Shown here: positions 1 to 8,693 of the stretch, piece after piece
Position numbering within the stretch: position 1 is the first letter of the stretch
Layout of the letters: the number at the start of each line of letters is the position of its first letter
From: an uncultured Paracoccaceae bacterium
GTDB taxonomy: Bacteria > Pseudomonadota > Alphaproteobacteria > Rhodobacterales > Rhodobacteraceae
Assembly (NCBI GenBank): GCA_947492585.1
Contig: CANLND010000021.1
Coordinates: 1 to 61,309, forward strand
Length of the DNA: 61,309 nt
Reading direction: 5' to 3'
Program-made: the position numbers and the translations under genes
Notes under the pieces: model-generated
Databases searched by the model: none
Seen by the model: the letters and a program-made list of their open reading frames with translations, nothing else
Told to the model about the DNA's origin: nothing

Positions 1-65
1 TAGGGGAATCGAACCCCTCTTTCCAGGTTGAAAACCTGGCGTCCTAACCGATAGACGAACGGGAC
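1..65 (-). tRNA. tRNA-Glu (UUC), cut by window edge
   Basis: Read on the minus strand, the anticodon stem-loop is CCAGG-TTTTCAA-CCTGG, giving anticodon TTC. The T-arm GGGGTTCGATTCCCC is also visible. The 3' acceptor strand and CCA lie outside the window. It is base-for-base identical to the complete copy at 255-329 over the shared part. Confidence 0.95.
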
Positions 66-83
66 ACTCTGTGTGTGAGGGCT

Positions 84-114
84 GTTTACTCAGTGCGGCT
101 GGAACGCGCAAGAG
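84..114 (-). promoter_or_regulatory. promoter of first tRNA-Glu
   Basis: On the minus strand CTCTTGCGC (114-106) holds a -35-like TTGCGC. After 16 bp comes GTAAAC (89-84), then 18 bp to the tRNA 5' end. The same box stands before the other three tRNA genes of the window. Assignment is by comparison, not by a mapped start. Confidence 0.6.
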
Positions 115-254
115 GTTTTTTGCCCTAATATGAAGTTTTCCTGAACTTCCGAAGTTGGGCTAAGATCTTGTAATAGCTATGGAAACACAGTGTCGTAAAC
201 GAGATACAGTTGAGATCCTGACTGGATCTGTAACGTATATGATGCCGGGGGAAA

Positions 255-329
255 TGGCATCCCGTAGGGGAATCGAACCCCTCTTTCCAGGTTGAAAACC
301 TGGCGTCCTAACCGATAGACGAACGGGAC
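255..329 (-). tRNA. tRNA-Glu (UUC)
   Basis: This is a complete 75-nt tRNA on the minus strand. The acceptor stem is GTCCCGT/ACGGGAT with a G-U first pair, the discriminator is G, and CCA is encoded. The anticodon loop TTTTCAA gives UUC. It is the second of two tandem copies; the identical block continues a few bases past the 5' end (GACACTCTGTGTGTG). Confidence 0.97.
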
Positions 330-346
330 ACTCTGTGTGTGGGCGG

Positions 347-378
347 GTTCTAGGGCTTTCAACCGGAACCCGCAAGAG
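347..378 (-). promoter_or_regulatory. promoter of second tRNA-Glu
   Basis: On the minus strand CTCTTGCGG (378-370) gives a -35-like TTGCGG. TAGAAC (352-347) lies 17 bp further on, about 17 bp before the tRNA. The design matches the promoter of the upstream tRNA-Glu copy. Confidence 0.55.
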
Positions 379-431
379 GAAAATCATGCATTTCGGGATT
401 TTTCTTATCCACAGGCTATATAAGCATTTTT

Positions 432-2171
432 TCAGGCTGGGGCGGCATCTTCGAGCCGCAATTGCGGGCTTTGACGTCCGCCCCAGGTGTTCACTTCGAG
501 CCGTCCCGCAAAATGGAAGCGCGCGCCGCCGTGATCCAGCAGGCGTTGGCCCAGTGGGGTGTCAAAGGCACCAAAGGAAATGGCATCGACTCCGCCACCC
601 ATGCCATCGCTCAGCGACAGTTTCAGGTGGCTTTCGCCGATGCGTTTGGCAAAACGTATCTTGAGGTCGGGAAAGCCATAGCGCGGGGCTGGGGCGCCTG
701 CACCAAAGGGGCCGGCCTGTTCGATGTGCTCGATCAGATCGACCTGTGCGGCGCCGGGCATGAGAATCCCGTCCAGTTTCAGGTCAGACGGCCCCAGATC
801 TCCTGCGCCCTGTTTGGCCAAAAGCTCTGACAGGCGCGCCATTGCGGGTTCTAGCTGATCCCGGGCCACGGTAAGGCCCGCAGCCATTTTGTGCCCGCCC
901 CCTTTGAGCAGCAAGCCTTCGGCGGCGGTTTTTTGAATCGAGGCCCCAAGATCAATACCGCTGACAGATCGCCCCGAACCTTTGCCCTCATTGCCATCAA
1001 GGCCGATCACCACCGCAGGGCGGCCTGTGGCCTCTTTTAGGCGCGAGGCGACGATGCCGACGACCCCGGGGTGCCAGCCTTCGCCGGCGGCCCAGACTAG
1101 AGGGGCGTCAAAGCCGCGCTCTTCGGCCTGTTCCATCGCGGCGGCGCGCACCGCGCTTTCGATGTCGCGGCGCTCGGTGTTGAGCTGATCCAACCGTTCC
1201 GCCATGGCGGCGGCTTCGTGGGGATTGTTGGTGGCCAACAGGCGCGCGCCAAGATCTGCCTTGCCGATGCGCCCCCCGGCGTTGACACGTGGCCCAAGCA
1301 AAAAGCCTAGGTGATACGTGGAGGGTGTCGAATCCATGCGCGACACATCCGCCAGCGCCACCAGTCCGGGGCGGCGACGGGCGGCCATGATTTTCAGCCC
1401 CTGCCGGACCAGCGCGCGGTTGGCCTCAATCAACGGAGCGACATCGGCCACGGTGGCCAGCGCGACCAGATCCAACAAGGCCATCAGATCCGGGCCTTTT
1501 TGGCCCGCGATACGCATTTGCCGACCGGTTTCCACCAGCATCAGGAACACCACACCCGCGGCGCAGAAATAGCCGAGATCGCCGTCTTCGTCCTGTCTGT
1601 TGGGGTTCACCACGGCGACACACTCGGGCAGGGTTTCCCCGCCCAAGTGGTGATCCAGCACAATCACATCCGCGCCTTTGGCTGCGGCGATAGGCTCATG
1701 ACTGAGTGTGCCGCAATCAACGCAGATGATCAGATCGTGATCACGGGCCAGCGCCTGCATGGCGGGCACGTTGGGGCCGTAGCCTTCGTCGATACGGTCG
1801 GGAATGTAGAGTGTTGCCTCGATCCCCATGTCGCGCAGCCAAACCAAGAGCAAGGCCGCAGAACTGCCACCATCCACGTCGTAGTCTGCAAAAACGGCAA
1901 TGCGTTCCCGTTTCTGTGCAGCCTGCAAAAACCGCGTGGCGGCGGTTTCCATGTCTTTCATTTTCCGTGGGTCGGGCAGCAGATCTTTGAGTCGGGGTTC
2001 CAGAAATCCGGTGGCTTCCATCGCGGGCACGCCGCGCCGGGCCAGCACCTGACAGACCGCGGAGGGCAGATTGGTTTGCTGCTCCATCATTTCAGAGGCG
2101 CGCTGTACATCGATGGAAGGTCCCACCCAGCGACGACCTGTCAGTGATTGCTCTACCCCAAGAAAGCTCAT
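432..2171 (-). CDS. recJ: single-stranded-DNA-specific 5'-3' exonuclease RecJ
   Basis: The protein has 579 residues, the usual RecJ length. It degrades single-stranded DNA 5' to 3' in recombinational and mismatch repair in the cytoplasm. The DHH phosphoesterase motifs are intact: ADYDVDG with D96, D98 and D100, VDCGT with D152, and DHHLGG at D173-H175. A glycine-rich DHHA1 segment (GSGRS, KGGGHKMAAG) and an OB-like C-terminal part follow. It lies 115 bp downstream of glpX on the same strand and may be co-transcribed with it. The start follows from the family's usual N terminus. I see nothing broken. Confidence 0.96.
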   Translation of the reverse strand: MSFLGVEQSLTGRRWVGPSIDVQRASEMMEQQTNLPSAVCQVLARRGVPAMEATGFLEPRLKDLLPDPRKMKDMETAATRFLQAAQKRERIAVFADYDVDGGSSAALLLVWLRDMGIEATLYIPDRIDEGYGPNVPAMQALARDHDLIICVDCGTLSHEPIAAAKGADVIVLDHHLGGETLPECVAVVNPNRQDEDGDLGYFCAAGVVFLMLVETGRQMRIAGQKGPDLMALLDLVALATVADVAPLIEANRALVRQGLKIMAARRRPGLVALADVSRMDSTPSTYHLGFLLGPRVNAGGRIGKADLGARLLATNNPHEAAAMAERLDQLNTERRDIESAVRAAAMEQAEERGFDAPLVWAAGEGWHPGVVGIVASRLKEATGRPAVVIGLDGNEGKGSGRSVSGIDLGASIQKTAAEGLLLKGGGHKMAAGLTVARDQLEPAMARLSELLAKQGAGDLGPSDLKLDGILMPGAAQVDLIEHIEQAGPFGAGAPAPRYGFPDLKIRFAKRIGESHLKLSLSDGMGGGVDAISFGAFDTPLGQRLLDHGGARFHFAGRLEVNTWGGRQSPQLRLEDAAPA

Positions 2172-2286
2172 AGTGCGGATCCTTTGCGCGTGGGCGCGTC
2201 ATGTAAAAAGACCGGACCCACCCAGAGCCCGGCCTTGTGTTTGGCTGGTTTTCTACGCGTTCCCACCGCGCAGAGCAAATCCTGTC

Positions 2287-3261
2287 TTATTGGTGTGAAG
2301 CGAGCGGCGTGCGATAGGACATGCGGCGCACCGATCCTGTTTTGGACCGCATCAAAAGCGTGGTGGTTTCCACCCAGCCGGGGGAGCGTTTGATGCGCGG
2401 CAGAAGGGAGCCGCCGGTGACGCCTGTGGCGGCAAAAATCACGTCTTGGGTGACCATTTCGTCACGGGTGTACACACGATCGAGATCGGTGATTCCCGCC
2501 TTGGCGGCACGCGCTTTTTCGTCGGCATTGCGGAACAACAGACGGCCCTGAATTTGCCCTCCCATGCATTTGAGAGCCGCTGCCGCCAGCACACCTTCGG
2601 GCGCGCCGCCGGATCCCATGTACATATCAATGCCGGTGATTTCGGCTTCGGCGCAGTGCATGACCCCCGCCACATCGCCATCGGTGATCAGGTGGATAGA
2701 GGCCCCGGTGCTGCGAACTTCAGCGATCATCGCTTCGTGGCGGGGGCGTTCCAGAATGCAGACGCTGATGTCGCCGGGCGCGCAGCCCTTGGCGGCGGCG
2801 AGGGTGGTAACGCGTTCGGCCGGCGACATGTCCAGCGTGACGATGCCGGGGTCATAGCCCGGGCCAATGGCCAGTTTGTCCATATAGGTGTCTGGGGCGT
2901 GTAACATAGAGCCGCGCGGCCCCATGGCGATCACGGTCAGCGCGTTGGGCATGTCTTTGGCGGTCAGAGTGGTGCCTTCCAGCGGATCCAGCGCGATGTC
3001 GACGCCGGGGCCATTGCCGGTGCCAACTTCTTCGCCGATGAACAGCATTGGCGCCTCGTCGCGTTCGCCTTCTCCGATCACCACAACACCTGCGATGTCC
3101 AATAGGTTCAGCTGCTCACGCATGGCGTTGACGGCAGCTTGGTCAGCGGCTTTTTCATCGCCGCGTCCGATCAGTGAGGCTGAGGCCAATGCAGCCTGTT
3201 CGGCCACGCGGGCCAACCCCAAAGACAACAAACGATCGTGGAATTCAGCAGTGCTCGACAT
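2287..3261 (-). CDS. glpX: class II fructose-1,6-bisphosphatase GlpX
   Basis: The protein has 324 residues, full length for GlpX. It hydrolyses fructose 1,6-bisphosphate to fructose 6-phosphate in gluconeogenesis and carbon fixation pathways. The metal and phosphate motifs are clear: GEGERDEAP near residues 63-71 and DIALDPLEGTT at 88-98. These belong to the lithium-sensitive phosphatase superfamily. The gene sits between hom and recJ on the minus strand, a frequent arrangement in Rhodobacteraceae. A 224-bp gap with the hom terminator separates it from hom, so it probably has its own promoter. Confidence 0.95.
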   Translation of the reverse strand: MSSTAEFHDRLLSLGLARVAEQAALASASLIGRGDEKAADQAAVNAMREQLNLLDIAGVVVIGEGERDEAPMLFIGEEVGTGNGPGVDIALDPLEGTTLTAKDMPNALTVIAMGPRGSMLHAPDTYMDKLAIGPGYDPGIVTLDMSPAERVTTLAAAKGCAPGDISVCILERPRHEAMIAEVRSTGASIHLITDGDVAGVMHCAEAEITGIDMYMGSGGAPEGVLAAAALKCMGGQIQGRLLFRNADEKARAAKAGITDLDRVYTRDEMVTQDVIFAATGVTGGSLLPRIKRSPGWVETTTLLMRSKTGSVRRMSYRTPLASHQ

Positions 3262-3422
3262 AGATAATCCCCCTGTTCATTCGGTCCATTGAGCCTAGCG
3301 CAGGGTTTGGACATGCGACAAGCATTAGGTTTGCGACGTCCCGTTAAGACAACTTTGGGAGAGGGGGCTTGATGGCTGCCTACGAACGAGCATGCATGAG
3401 CAGAGCGACACTTGGTCCCACG

Positions 3423-3459
3423 AAAAACGCCCGAAACCGCAGGCGCAGTTTCGGGCGTT
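3423..3459 (-). terminator. intrinsic terminator of hom
   Basis: A 12-bp perfect stem, AACGCCCGAAAC with GTTTCGGGCGTT, has a 10-nt loop. On the minus strand it is followed by TTTTT. It lies 26 bp behind the hom stop codon. Confidence 0.85.
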
Positions 3460-3485
3460 GAATTTCTGGGTTCGCGTGGCGCGGC

Positions 3486-4772
3486 TCAGACGCTTTCTAT
3501 GCGCAGGGCAACGGGTTCAACCGTTACGACATCGGTGGCCTGTAGTTGAGCAAGAGCCTGATCAATGGCGGCACGGTTGATTTTATGGGTCACGATCAGC
3601 ACCGGAGCGCTGGGTTCGGAATGGCTGTATTGGCGCATCCGGTCGATCGAGATGCCTGATTCGCCCAGAACGGCGGCCACTTTGGCCAATGCGCCGGGTT
3701 TGTCCTTGAGCGCCATGCGCAGATAAAACGGCGCGGGCAGTTCGGTCTGGGCGGCAGGGGCGTCCTGTAGCGTGGCGGCCGGTTGGCCAAAGGTCGCAAG
3801 ACGCAAACCACGGGCCAGATCGCAGATATCACCCAGAACCGCGCTGGCGGTTGGACCTTCGCCCGCACCGGGGCCGCGCAGAACGATCTGTTCAACCGCG
3901 TCGCCTTCGATCACCACCATATTGGTGCCACCTTCAAGCTGGCCCAAGGGGGAATTGGCAGGAACAAGACAAGGTGTCATGCGTTGTTCAAGACCACGAC
4001 CGGTGCGCTGGGCGACGCCCAACAGTTTGATCCGAAAGCCCATATCCGCTGCTGCGGTGATGTCTTCGATGGTGATGCGCTGGATGCCTTCCAGTTGCAC
4101 ATCGTCAAAGGCGGGTTTGGTGCCAAAGGCAATCGAGGACAACAGCGCCAGTTTGTGGCCTGCATCAATGCCGCCCACGTCCAGATTTGGATCCGCTTCA
4201 AGATAGCCAAGGCGGCCGCATTCTTCGAACAGATCCTGATAGCTGCCGCCGGTGGCTTGCATCTGGGTCAGGATGTAGTTGCAGGTGCCGTTCATCACGC
4301 CCATGACGCGCGTAATTTCATTGCCGGCCAGACCTTCGGTCAGCGATTTGATCACGGGAATGCCACCCGCGACGGCGGCTTCAAAGCGGATCACCTGTGC
4401 CGAGGCTTCGGCCTGCTCGGCCAGTGCCTGACCATGGACCGCGAGCAGCGCTTTGTTGGCCGTGACAACGTCTTTGCCGCTGGCCAATGCGGCCTCGGTG
4501 GCGTCTTTGGCAGGGCCTTCGTGGCCGCCCATCAGCTCAACAAACACATCAACATCGTCGCGTTTGGCCAAAGCGACGGGATCTGTTTCCCAAGCGTAAT
4601 CCGCCAAGGAAACGCCGCGGTCTTTGCTGGCATCACGTGCCGAAACGGCGGTGATGGTAATGGGGCGTCCCGTGCGGGCCTCTAGCAGCGCCGCCTGACG
4701 ACGGATGATTTTTACCACACCGATGCCGACGGTGCCCAAACCTGCAATGCCAAGTCGAAGCGGCTTTGTCAT
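3486..4772 (-). CDS. hom: homoserine dehydrogenase
   Basis: Homoserine dehydrogenase reduces aspartate semialdehyde to homoserine with NAD(P)H, the branch point to threonine and methionine. From the ATG at 4772 the protein has 428 residues. The N-terminal Rossmann motif is GIAGLGTVG, the catalytic domain contains AAVAGGIPVIKSLTEGL, and a C-terminal ACT domain begins near FYLRMALKDKPGALAKV, the usual site of threonine feedback control. I chose 4772 over the longer frame because GGACCTCC precedes it and the protein then begins directly with the nucleotide fold. The window also contains metY, which uses homoserine-derived substrate, but it is not in the same operon. Confidence 0.95.
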   Translation of the reverse strand: MTKPLRLGIAGLGTVGIGVVKIIRRQAALLEARTGRPITITAVSARDASKDRGVSLADYAWETDPVALAKRDDVDVFVELMGGHEGPAKDATEAALASGKDVVTANKALLAVHGQALAEQAEASAQVIRFEAAVAGGIPVIKSLTEGLAGNEITRVMGVMNGTCNYILTQMQATGGSYQDLFEECGRLGYLEADPNLDVGGIDAGHKLALLSSIAFGTKPAFDDVQLEGIQRITIEDITAAADMGFRIKLLGVAQRTGRGLEQRMTPCLVPANSPLGQLEGGTNMVVIEGDAVEQIVLRGPGAGEGPTASAVLGDICDLARGLRLATFGQPAATLQDAPAAQTELPAPFYLRMALKDKPGALAKVAAVLGESGISIDRMRQYSHSEPSAPVLIVTHKINRAAIDQALAQLQATDVVTVEPVALRIESV

Positions 4773-4888
4773 ATCCGGAGGTCCTTTGCGATTTGAAACT
4801 TGTCTCGCCTTAGCCCGTTCGGGGCGCTGGTGCAATGCACGTGGCTGAGTTCATGGGAGGGGATTCTGCAACCGACCTGTGTCAGTGC

Positions 4889-5164
4889 TTAATTTTGTGC
4901 CGCATTGAGCGCAGCCGCGCGGGCCCTGAGCCGGGCAGCGCGGGCGCTGAGGTCCTGCTCCAACGCTGCACCTTGCTGCGCGGGAGACGCGGCAGGGGTG
5001 TCCGGTGTCGCAAAGACCGAGTTCAACGGCAATAACGCCGGGTAGGGCGCGTTGCGCAGATCTTTGGTCAGCTGGTTTTCGATGTCCGGAACACGAGAGC
5101 AGGCCGTGCCCAGCAAAAGGGCGGCAGAGCACATCAGGGCGACAGGTCGAAACGGGCTTGGCAT
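4889..5164 (-). CDS. small putative lipoprotein
   Basis: The protein has 91 residues. It starts with a signal sequence MPSPFRPVALMCSAALLLGTAC, in which LGTAC is a lipobox with the modified cysteine near residue 22. The mature part contains a proline/alanine stretch and ends in an Arg/Ala-rich helix (RAARLRARAAAL). I do not recognise a function. It lies upstream of hom on the same strand and is divergent from the TetR gene at 5263. The 98-bp gap holds the TetR-type palindrome, so it may be a target of that regulator; this is inference from position only. Confidence 0.75.
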   Translation of the reverse strand: MPSPFRPVALMCSAALLLGTACSRVPDIENQLTKDLRNAPYPALLPLNSVFATPDTPAASPAQQGAALEQDLSARAARLRARAAALNAAQN

Positions 5165-5230
5165 TACGGTCTTTCGGCGTTGTTTTGATGTTGATGCACA
5201 AACATCATCATTCACACAAGAGGGGGTTTT

Positions 5231-5250
5231 ATATGAACATTTGTTCATAT
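5231..5250. promoter_or_regulatory. palindromic operator, probable TetR autoregulation site
   Basis: Perfect 9-bp arms ATATGAACA and TGTTCATAT are separated by TT. The site lies 12 bp before the start codon of the TetR gene and between two divergent genes, the classic place for a TetR operator. Confidence 0.7.
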
Positions 5251-5262
5251 ACCATAGGGGGT

Positions 5263-5859
5263 ATGGCACGTACTCAAGGTTCTCATTCCGATATCACCGG
5301 CCCCCGCATCCGTGCGGTGGCATTGCAGTTGTTTGCGCAGCATGGATTTGCGGCGGTCTCAATGCGCCAGATCGCCAAAGAGGTTGGGGTGCAGGCCGGG
5401 GCCTTATACAATTACACGCCGGACAAGCAAAGCCTACTGTCGACGCTGATGGAAGAGCATATGCGCGATGTGCTCGCGGCCTGGCAAGCCCGCCGCGTTG
5501 AGACCGCAGAGGCGGGGGCGCAGGCGCAGCTGGAAAACTTTACCCGGTTTCACATTCGGTTTCACATGGAACGCCCGGATGCGGTTTTTATTGCTTATAT
5601 GGAGCTGCGCAATCTCTCTGAAGACAATTTCATGACGGTTGAAGTGCTGCGGCGCAGTTATGAAACTGAATTGCAGCGCATTCTGGATGAGGGCGTTGCG
5701 TCGGGGGTGTTTACCGTGCGCGACACCAAGGTCGCCACATTGGCGGTGATTGCCATGCTGAACGGGGTGATGACCTGGTATCGCAGCGGCGGGCGTTTGT
5801 CGCTGGAAGAGGTCGAAACCGCCTATTGGGATATGGTCCGCAAGGCGGTGTCTGGCTGA
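5263..5859 (+). CDS. TetR/AcrR family transcriptional regulator
   Basis: The protein has 198 residues with an N-terminal TetR helix-turn-helix (SMRQIAKEVGVQAGALYNYTPDKQSLL, about residues 35-60). A larger ligand-binding domain of unknown specificity follows. I chose ATG 5263 (MARTQGS) rather than ATG 5233, because 5233 lies inside the palindrome and gives an unusual N terminus. It is divergent from a small lipoprotein gene and convergent with a pirin gene only 10 bp away. The palindrome at 5231-5250 suggests it represses itself and perhaps the lipoprotein gene. The inducer cannot be read from the sequence. Confidence 0.92.
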   Translation: MARTQGSHSDITGPRIRAVALQLFAQHGFAAVSMRQIAKEVGVQAGALYNYTPDKQSLLSTLMEEHMRDVLAAWQARRVETAEAGAQAQLENFTRFHIRFHMERPDAVFIAYMELRNLSEDNFMTVEVLRRSYETELQRILDEGVASGVFTVRDTKVATLAVIAMLNGVMTWYRSGGRLSLEEVETAYWDMVRKAVSG

Positions 5860-5869
5860 TCGGCTGGGT

Positions 5870-6781
5870 CTAGTGCGCGGGTTTGATAAAGGTGCCGTTG
5901 TTGAGGTCACGAAAGGCCTGACGCAGCTCGTCGCGGGTATTCATGACAATAGGCCCGTGCCAGGCTACGGGTTCCTCAATCGGCGCGCCTGAAATCAACA
6001 AAAAACGCAGCCCCTCTGGCCCGGCCTGAACGGTGATGTCATCCCCGGTGCCAAAGCGAACAAGCGTGCGATCGCCGGACATATCGCGAATGTTCAGCTC
6101 GTGGCCCTGCACCTCTTTTTCCAGTAGAATACCCTGTGGCGCGGAGGCGTCGACAAAAGCACCGGCGCCTTCAAATACATAGGCAAAGGCGCGGCGGTAA
6201 GTGTCAATTTTAAAAGTCTTTTTGACGCCTGCTGGTACGAATACATCCAAATATTGCGGGTCGGCTGCGATGCCGTCTACGGGGCCAGTTTTTCCCCAGA
6301 AACTGCCAACAATGACTTTGACTACGGTGCCGTCATCATCGTGTATTTCCGGGATATCTGTGCCTTGGACATCTTGATAGCGAGGTGCACACATTTTTTG
6401 GTGGCCGGGCAGATTACCCCAAAGCTGGAAACCATGCATTTGTCCGTGGGTGTTTCCGTGCGGCATTTCCTGATGCAGGATCCCCGAACCCGCCGTCATC
6501 CATTGTACATCTCCAGCGCCCAATGTGCCGGAGTTGCCCAACGAATCCGAATGTTCGACGCTGCCTGACAACACATACGTAATGGTTTCGATGCCGCGGT
6601 GCGGATGCCAGGGGAAGCCTTTTTGAAAGTCCTCAGGCTTGTCATTGCGAAAATCGTCAAACAGCAAAAATGGGTCCAGTTCACTGGGGTCCTGAAAGCC
6701 AAAAGCGCGATGCAGTTTGACACCTCCGCCTTCCAGCGTGGGTACAGCAGGTCGGGTTTCAAGCACGGGTCTGATCGACAT
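5870..6781 (-). CDS. pirin family protein
   Basis: The protein has 303 residues and two cupin halves. The N-terminal half has the metal-binding pirin signature HPHRGIETITYVLSG plus a later conserved GSGILHQEMP. Bacterial pirins are metal-binding proteins, some with quercetinase activity and some modulating metabolic enzymes; the role here is unknown. The start at 6781 (MSIRPVLE) follows an AGGAG site, which the longer frame lacks. It converges tightly with the TetR gene. Confidence 0.93.
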   Translation of the reverse strand: MSIRPVLETRPAVPTLEGGGVKLHRAFGFQDPSELDPFLLFDDFRNDKPEDFQKGFPWHPHRGIETITYVLSGSVEHSDSLGNSGTLGAGDVQWMTAGSGILHQEMPHGNTHGQMHGFQLWGNLPGHQKMCAPRYQDVQGTDIPEIHDDDGTVVKVIVGSFWGKTGPVDGIAADPQYLDVFVPAGVKKTFKIDTYRRAFAYVFEGAGAFVDASAPQGILLEKEVQGHELNIRDMSGDRTLVRFGTGDDITVQAGPEGLRFLLISGAPIEEPVAWHGPIVMNTRDELRQAFRDLNNGTFIKPAH

Positions 6782-7007
6782 GTGACGTCTCCTTTGGGGC
6801 ACAGGCGGTAATTTAGGGGACTGGCACGGTGGATCAATTCGACGTCAGGTCACGGTATCTGTGCGTCAATGCGCAGGTCGGCGCGGCGGTCCCGGCTTAT
6901 GTTCGTCTGGTCTGTGGGGGAGGTGCGGCCAGCACCCGGCGATGGCTCTGTTTATGCCACGTTATTCAGGGTATGAGGAAATCCATATTCATCGGGGAGT
7001 GGCAGTA

Positions 7008-7499
7008 ATGAGCGAAGACGTTTTGGCCAGCGTGGGGGCTTCTACGCCGCGTCGCGTTATGGGAGTGATGATGCTGGCGACGGTGGGGGTCTTTTCGGTC
7101 TATATCGCGGGCGCGGGCTCCCCTGATTTTGGGTGGACCCTGTTTCTGGTCGGGGTTGGGGCCGGAGCCTTGTGGCTGGCACAGCGCATGTGGCGGGCGA
7201 CGCGACACCGGATCGAGCTGACAGAACAAGGGCTGCGTAGTTCGGATGGCACTGAAATTGCGCGGATCGATGAGATCGAAGTGCTGGACCGCGGTTTTAT
7301 GGCGTTCAAACCCTCAAATGGGTTTGTGCTGCGCTTGTCTTCGGTTCACGGGCGCAACTGGCAGCCGGGTCTTTGGTGGCGTTTGGGGCGCCGGGTGGGC
7401 ATTGGTGGTGTCACGCCAGGTTCACAATCAAAAGCGATGTCGGAGATCTTGGCGGCGTTGATTGCCCGTAAAGAGATGAAACCCCCGGATCAATTGTGA
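7008..7499 (+). CDS. small membrane protein with PH-like C-terminal domain
   Basis: The protein has 163 residues. Two hydrophobic helices lie near residues 15-37 and 42-60. A cytosolic beta-rich part follows (RIELTEQGLRSSDGTEIARIDEIEVLDRG in two pieces) that resembles bacterial PH-type membrane proteins. The ATG at 7008 has GGGGAG upstream and fits a short N terminus before the first helix. Its stop codon lies inside the loop of a strong hairpin terminator shared with the convergent pilus gene. Function unknown; it is complete and has normal codon use. Confidence 0.7.
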   Translation: MSEDVLASVGASTPRRVMGVMMLATVGVFSVYIAGAGSPDFGWTLFLVGVGAGALWLAQRMWRATRHRIELTEQGLRSSDGTEIARIDEIEVLDRGFMAFKPSNGFVLRLSSVHGRNWQPGLWWRLGRRVGIGGVTPGSQSKAMSEILAALIARKEMKPPDQL

Positions 7500-7510
7500 T
7501 CCGGGGGTTT
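7479..7510. terminator. bidirectional terminator over a stop codon
   Basis: A 14-bp perfect stem AAACCCCCGGATCA / TGATCCGGGGGTTT has loop ATTG. It covers the last codons and TGA of the plus-strand gene and lies 7 bp from the stop of the convergent pilus gene. T-runs are short on both sides. Confidence 0.75.
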
Positions 7511-7517
7511 GCGAGAT

Positions 7518-8150
7518 TTAGAGTGTGGGGAGATCAGGCGCCAGTACGGTGCCGTCGTCATGGGTGTCCCCTGGGATGATCACACCATCGAAACGCACGA
7601 GAGGGGCAAACCGGGGGCGTGTGAACACAAAGTTGACGATGTTGTAGTCGCTCAGACCCACGTTAAATGGCGGCACCGTATCAGCAATGGTCTCCACCAG
7701 AATGACCCGTTCCTGATCAGGCATGGTAGGGAGATTGTTTCTGATGTTGCTGACATGGTTGGCGTTTGTCACGTCGTCATCAACCCGCTGATCAAAGGCG
7801 TCGCCGCGTTCGCGAGACCAGTCGATATAATATCTGTCGGTGGCCGCGTCCCAGCGCACAATTGTGATCCGCATGGACAGGTTCGAGCCGCTACGCACCA
7901 TAAGCTTGGCCACGTTATACATGCTGTCGATATAGTCTTCGTTCAGCTCTTGTGTTTCACGCGAGATCACGTCGGACACAGTATAAGCTGCTTTTACACC
8001 GATGCTTTCCTGACGATAGATGTCAAAGAACGAATAGATGAACATGAAGATGAAGATCAGGACCGGCATGTAGATCACGAACTCTACTGAGACGTTGCCA
8101 TCATCCTTACGTCTGAACCCGATTATTTTATTGATCAGAAATTGTTTCAT
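7518..8150 (-). CDS. TadE/TadG-type pilus assembly protein
   Basis: The protein has 210 residues. The N terminus FRRKDDGNVSVEFVIYMPVLIFIFMF matches the TadE-like pseudopilin segment: a short basic leader, a Gly, then a Glu five residues into a hydrophobic helix. Such proteins are minor pseudopilins or envelope parts of Tad/Flp pilus systems. It is the last of three consecutive genes of this type (8690-10339, 8154-8693, this one). No tadA, tadB, tadC or rcpA genes are in the window, so the partner secretion machine must lie elsewhere or be absent. Confidence 0.8.
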   Translation of the reverse strand: MKQFLINKIIGFRRKDDGNVSVEFVIYMPVLIFIFMFIYSFFDIYRQESIGVKAAYTVSDVISRETQELNEDYIDSMYNVAKLMVRSGSNLSMRITIVRWDAATDRYYIDWSRERGDAFDQRVDDDVTNANHVSNIRNNLPTMPDQERVILVETIADTVPPFNVGLSDYNIVNFVFTRPRFAPLVRFDGVIIPGDTHDDGTVLAPDLPTL

Positions 8151-8153
8151 GAG

Positions 8154-8693
8154 TTACCTCGGCTCCTGAACAAAGGCGGATGATGTATGCAATTGGATGC
8201 GTCCGCTTGCATCTTTTGGCAAAGATTCCCCTAGGCCAATTATTGGGAAAAGTGGATCAAACTTAATACAGGCCCGGATGAACATCAGTTCGTTTGACAT
8301 GCCGTTTTCAAAGGTCCGCACCGGTGAGACCAGTTCTGCGTTGTCGATGCAATCGGGGCTGTGGTTGATCGCGGTCCAATTGTAGGGGTCCATTTGGATC
8401 ATTTCGATCCGCAGTTCGGTGTCGCAGTCCTGAACGAAATACGACCGTGCACAGACCGCATCACGAATATCGTTATGTTGTTTGACGACACCCGTACTGA
8501 GCCGCAGTTCGCGTACTGTCATATCCAGAGCGCGCTCCAGAAACATGCTACGCACTTGGATCAAGCCAAGCTCAATTGTCATCACCAGCAGCAGCATCAG
8601 CATCGGAAACAAGATGACAAATTCTACGGTTGCGTTGCCGTCTTCGCGGCGTCCAAAGACCCGCAGTTTTTGGAAGAGAGGTTTTAGTATCAT
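8154..8693 (-). CDS. TadE-like pseudopilin
   Basis: The protein has 179 residues. It has the same N-terminal plan as its neighbour: FGRREDGNATVEFVILFPMLMLLLVM, that is a charged leader, Gly and a Glu in the helix. The remainder is predicted outside the membrane and has four cysteines (CARSYFVQDC, PDCIDN, ACIK). The start overlaps the stop of the upstream TadG gene by four bases (ATGA), showing translational coupling. It has a 3-bp gap to the downstream TadE/TadG gene, so the three form one operon. Confidence 0.82.
   Translation of the reverse strand: MILKPLFQKLRVFGRREDGNATVEFVILFPMLMLLLVMTIELGLIQVRSMFLERALDMTVRELRLSTGVVKQHNDIRDAVCARSYFVQDCDTELRIEMIQMDPYNWTAINHSPDCIDNAELVSPVRTFENGMSNELMFIRACIKFDPLFPIIGLGESLPKDASGRIQLHTSSAFVQEPR

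Noticed and set aside
1311-2147. long plus-strand frame opposite recJ
   Set aside because: It is a shadow of recJ codon bias, with no ribosome site and a protein-like composition only by chance.
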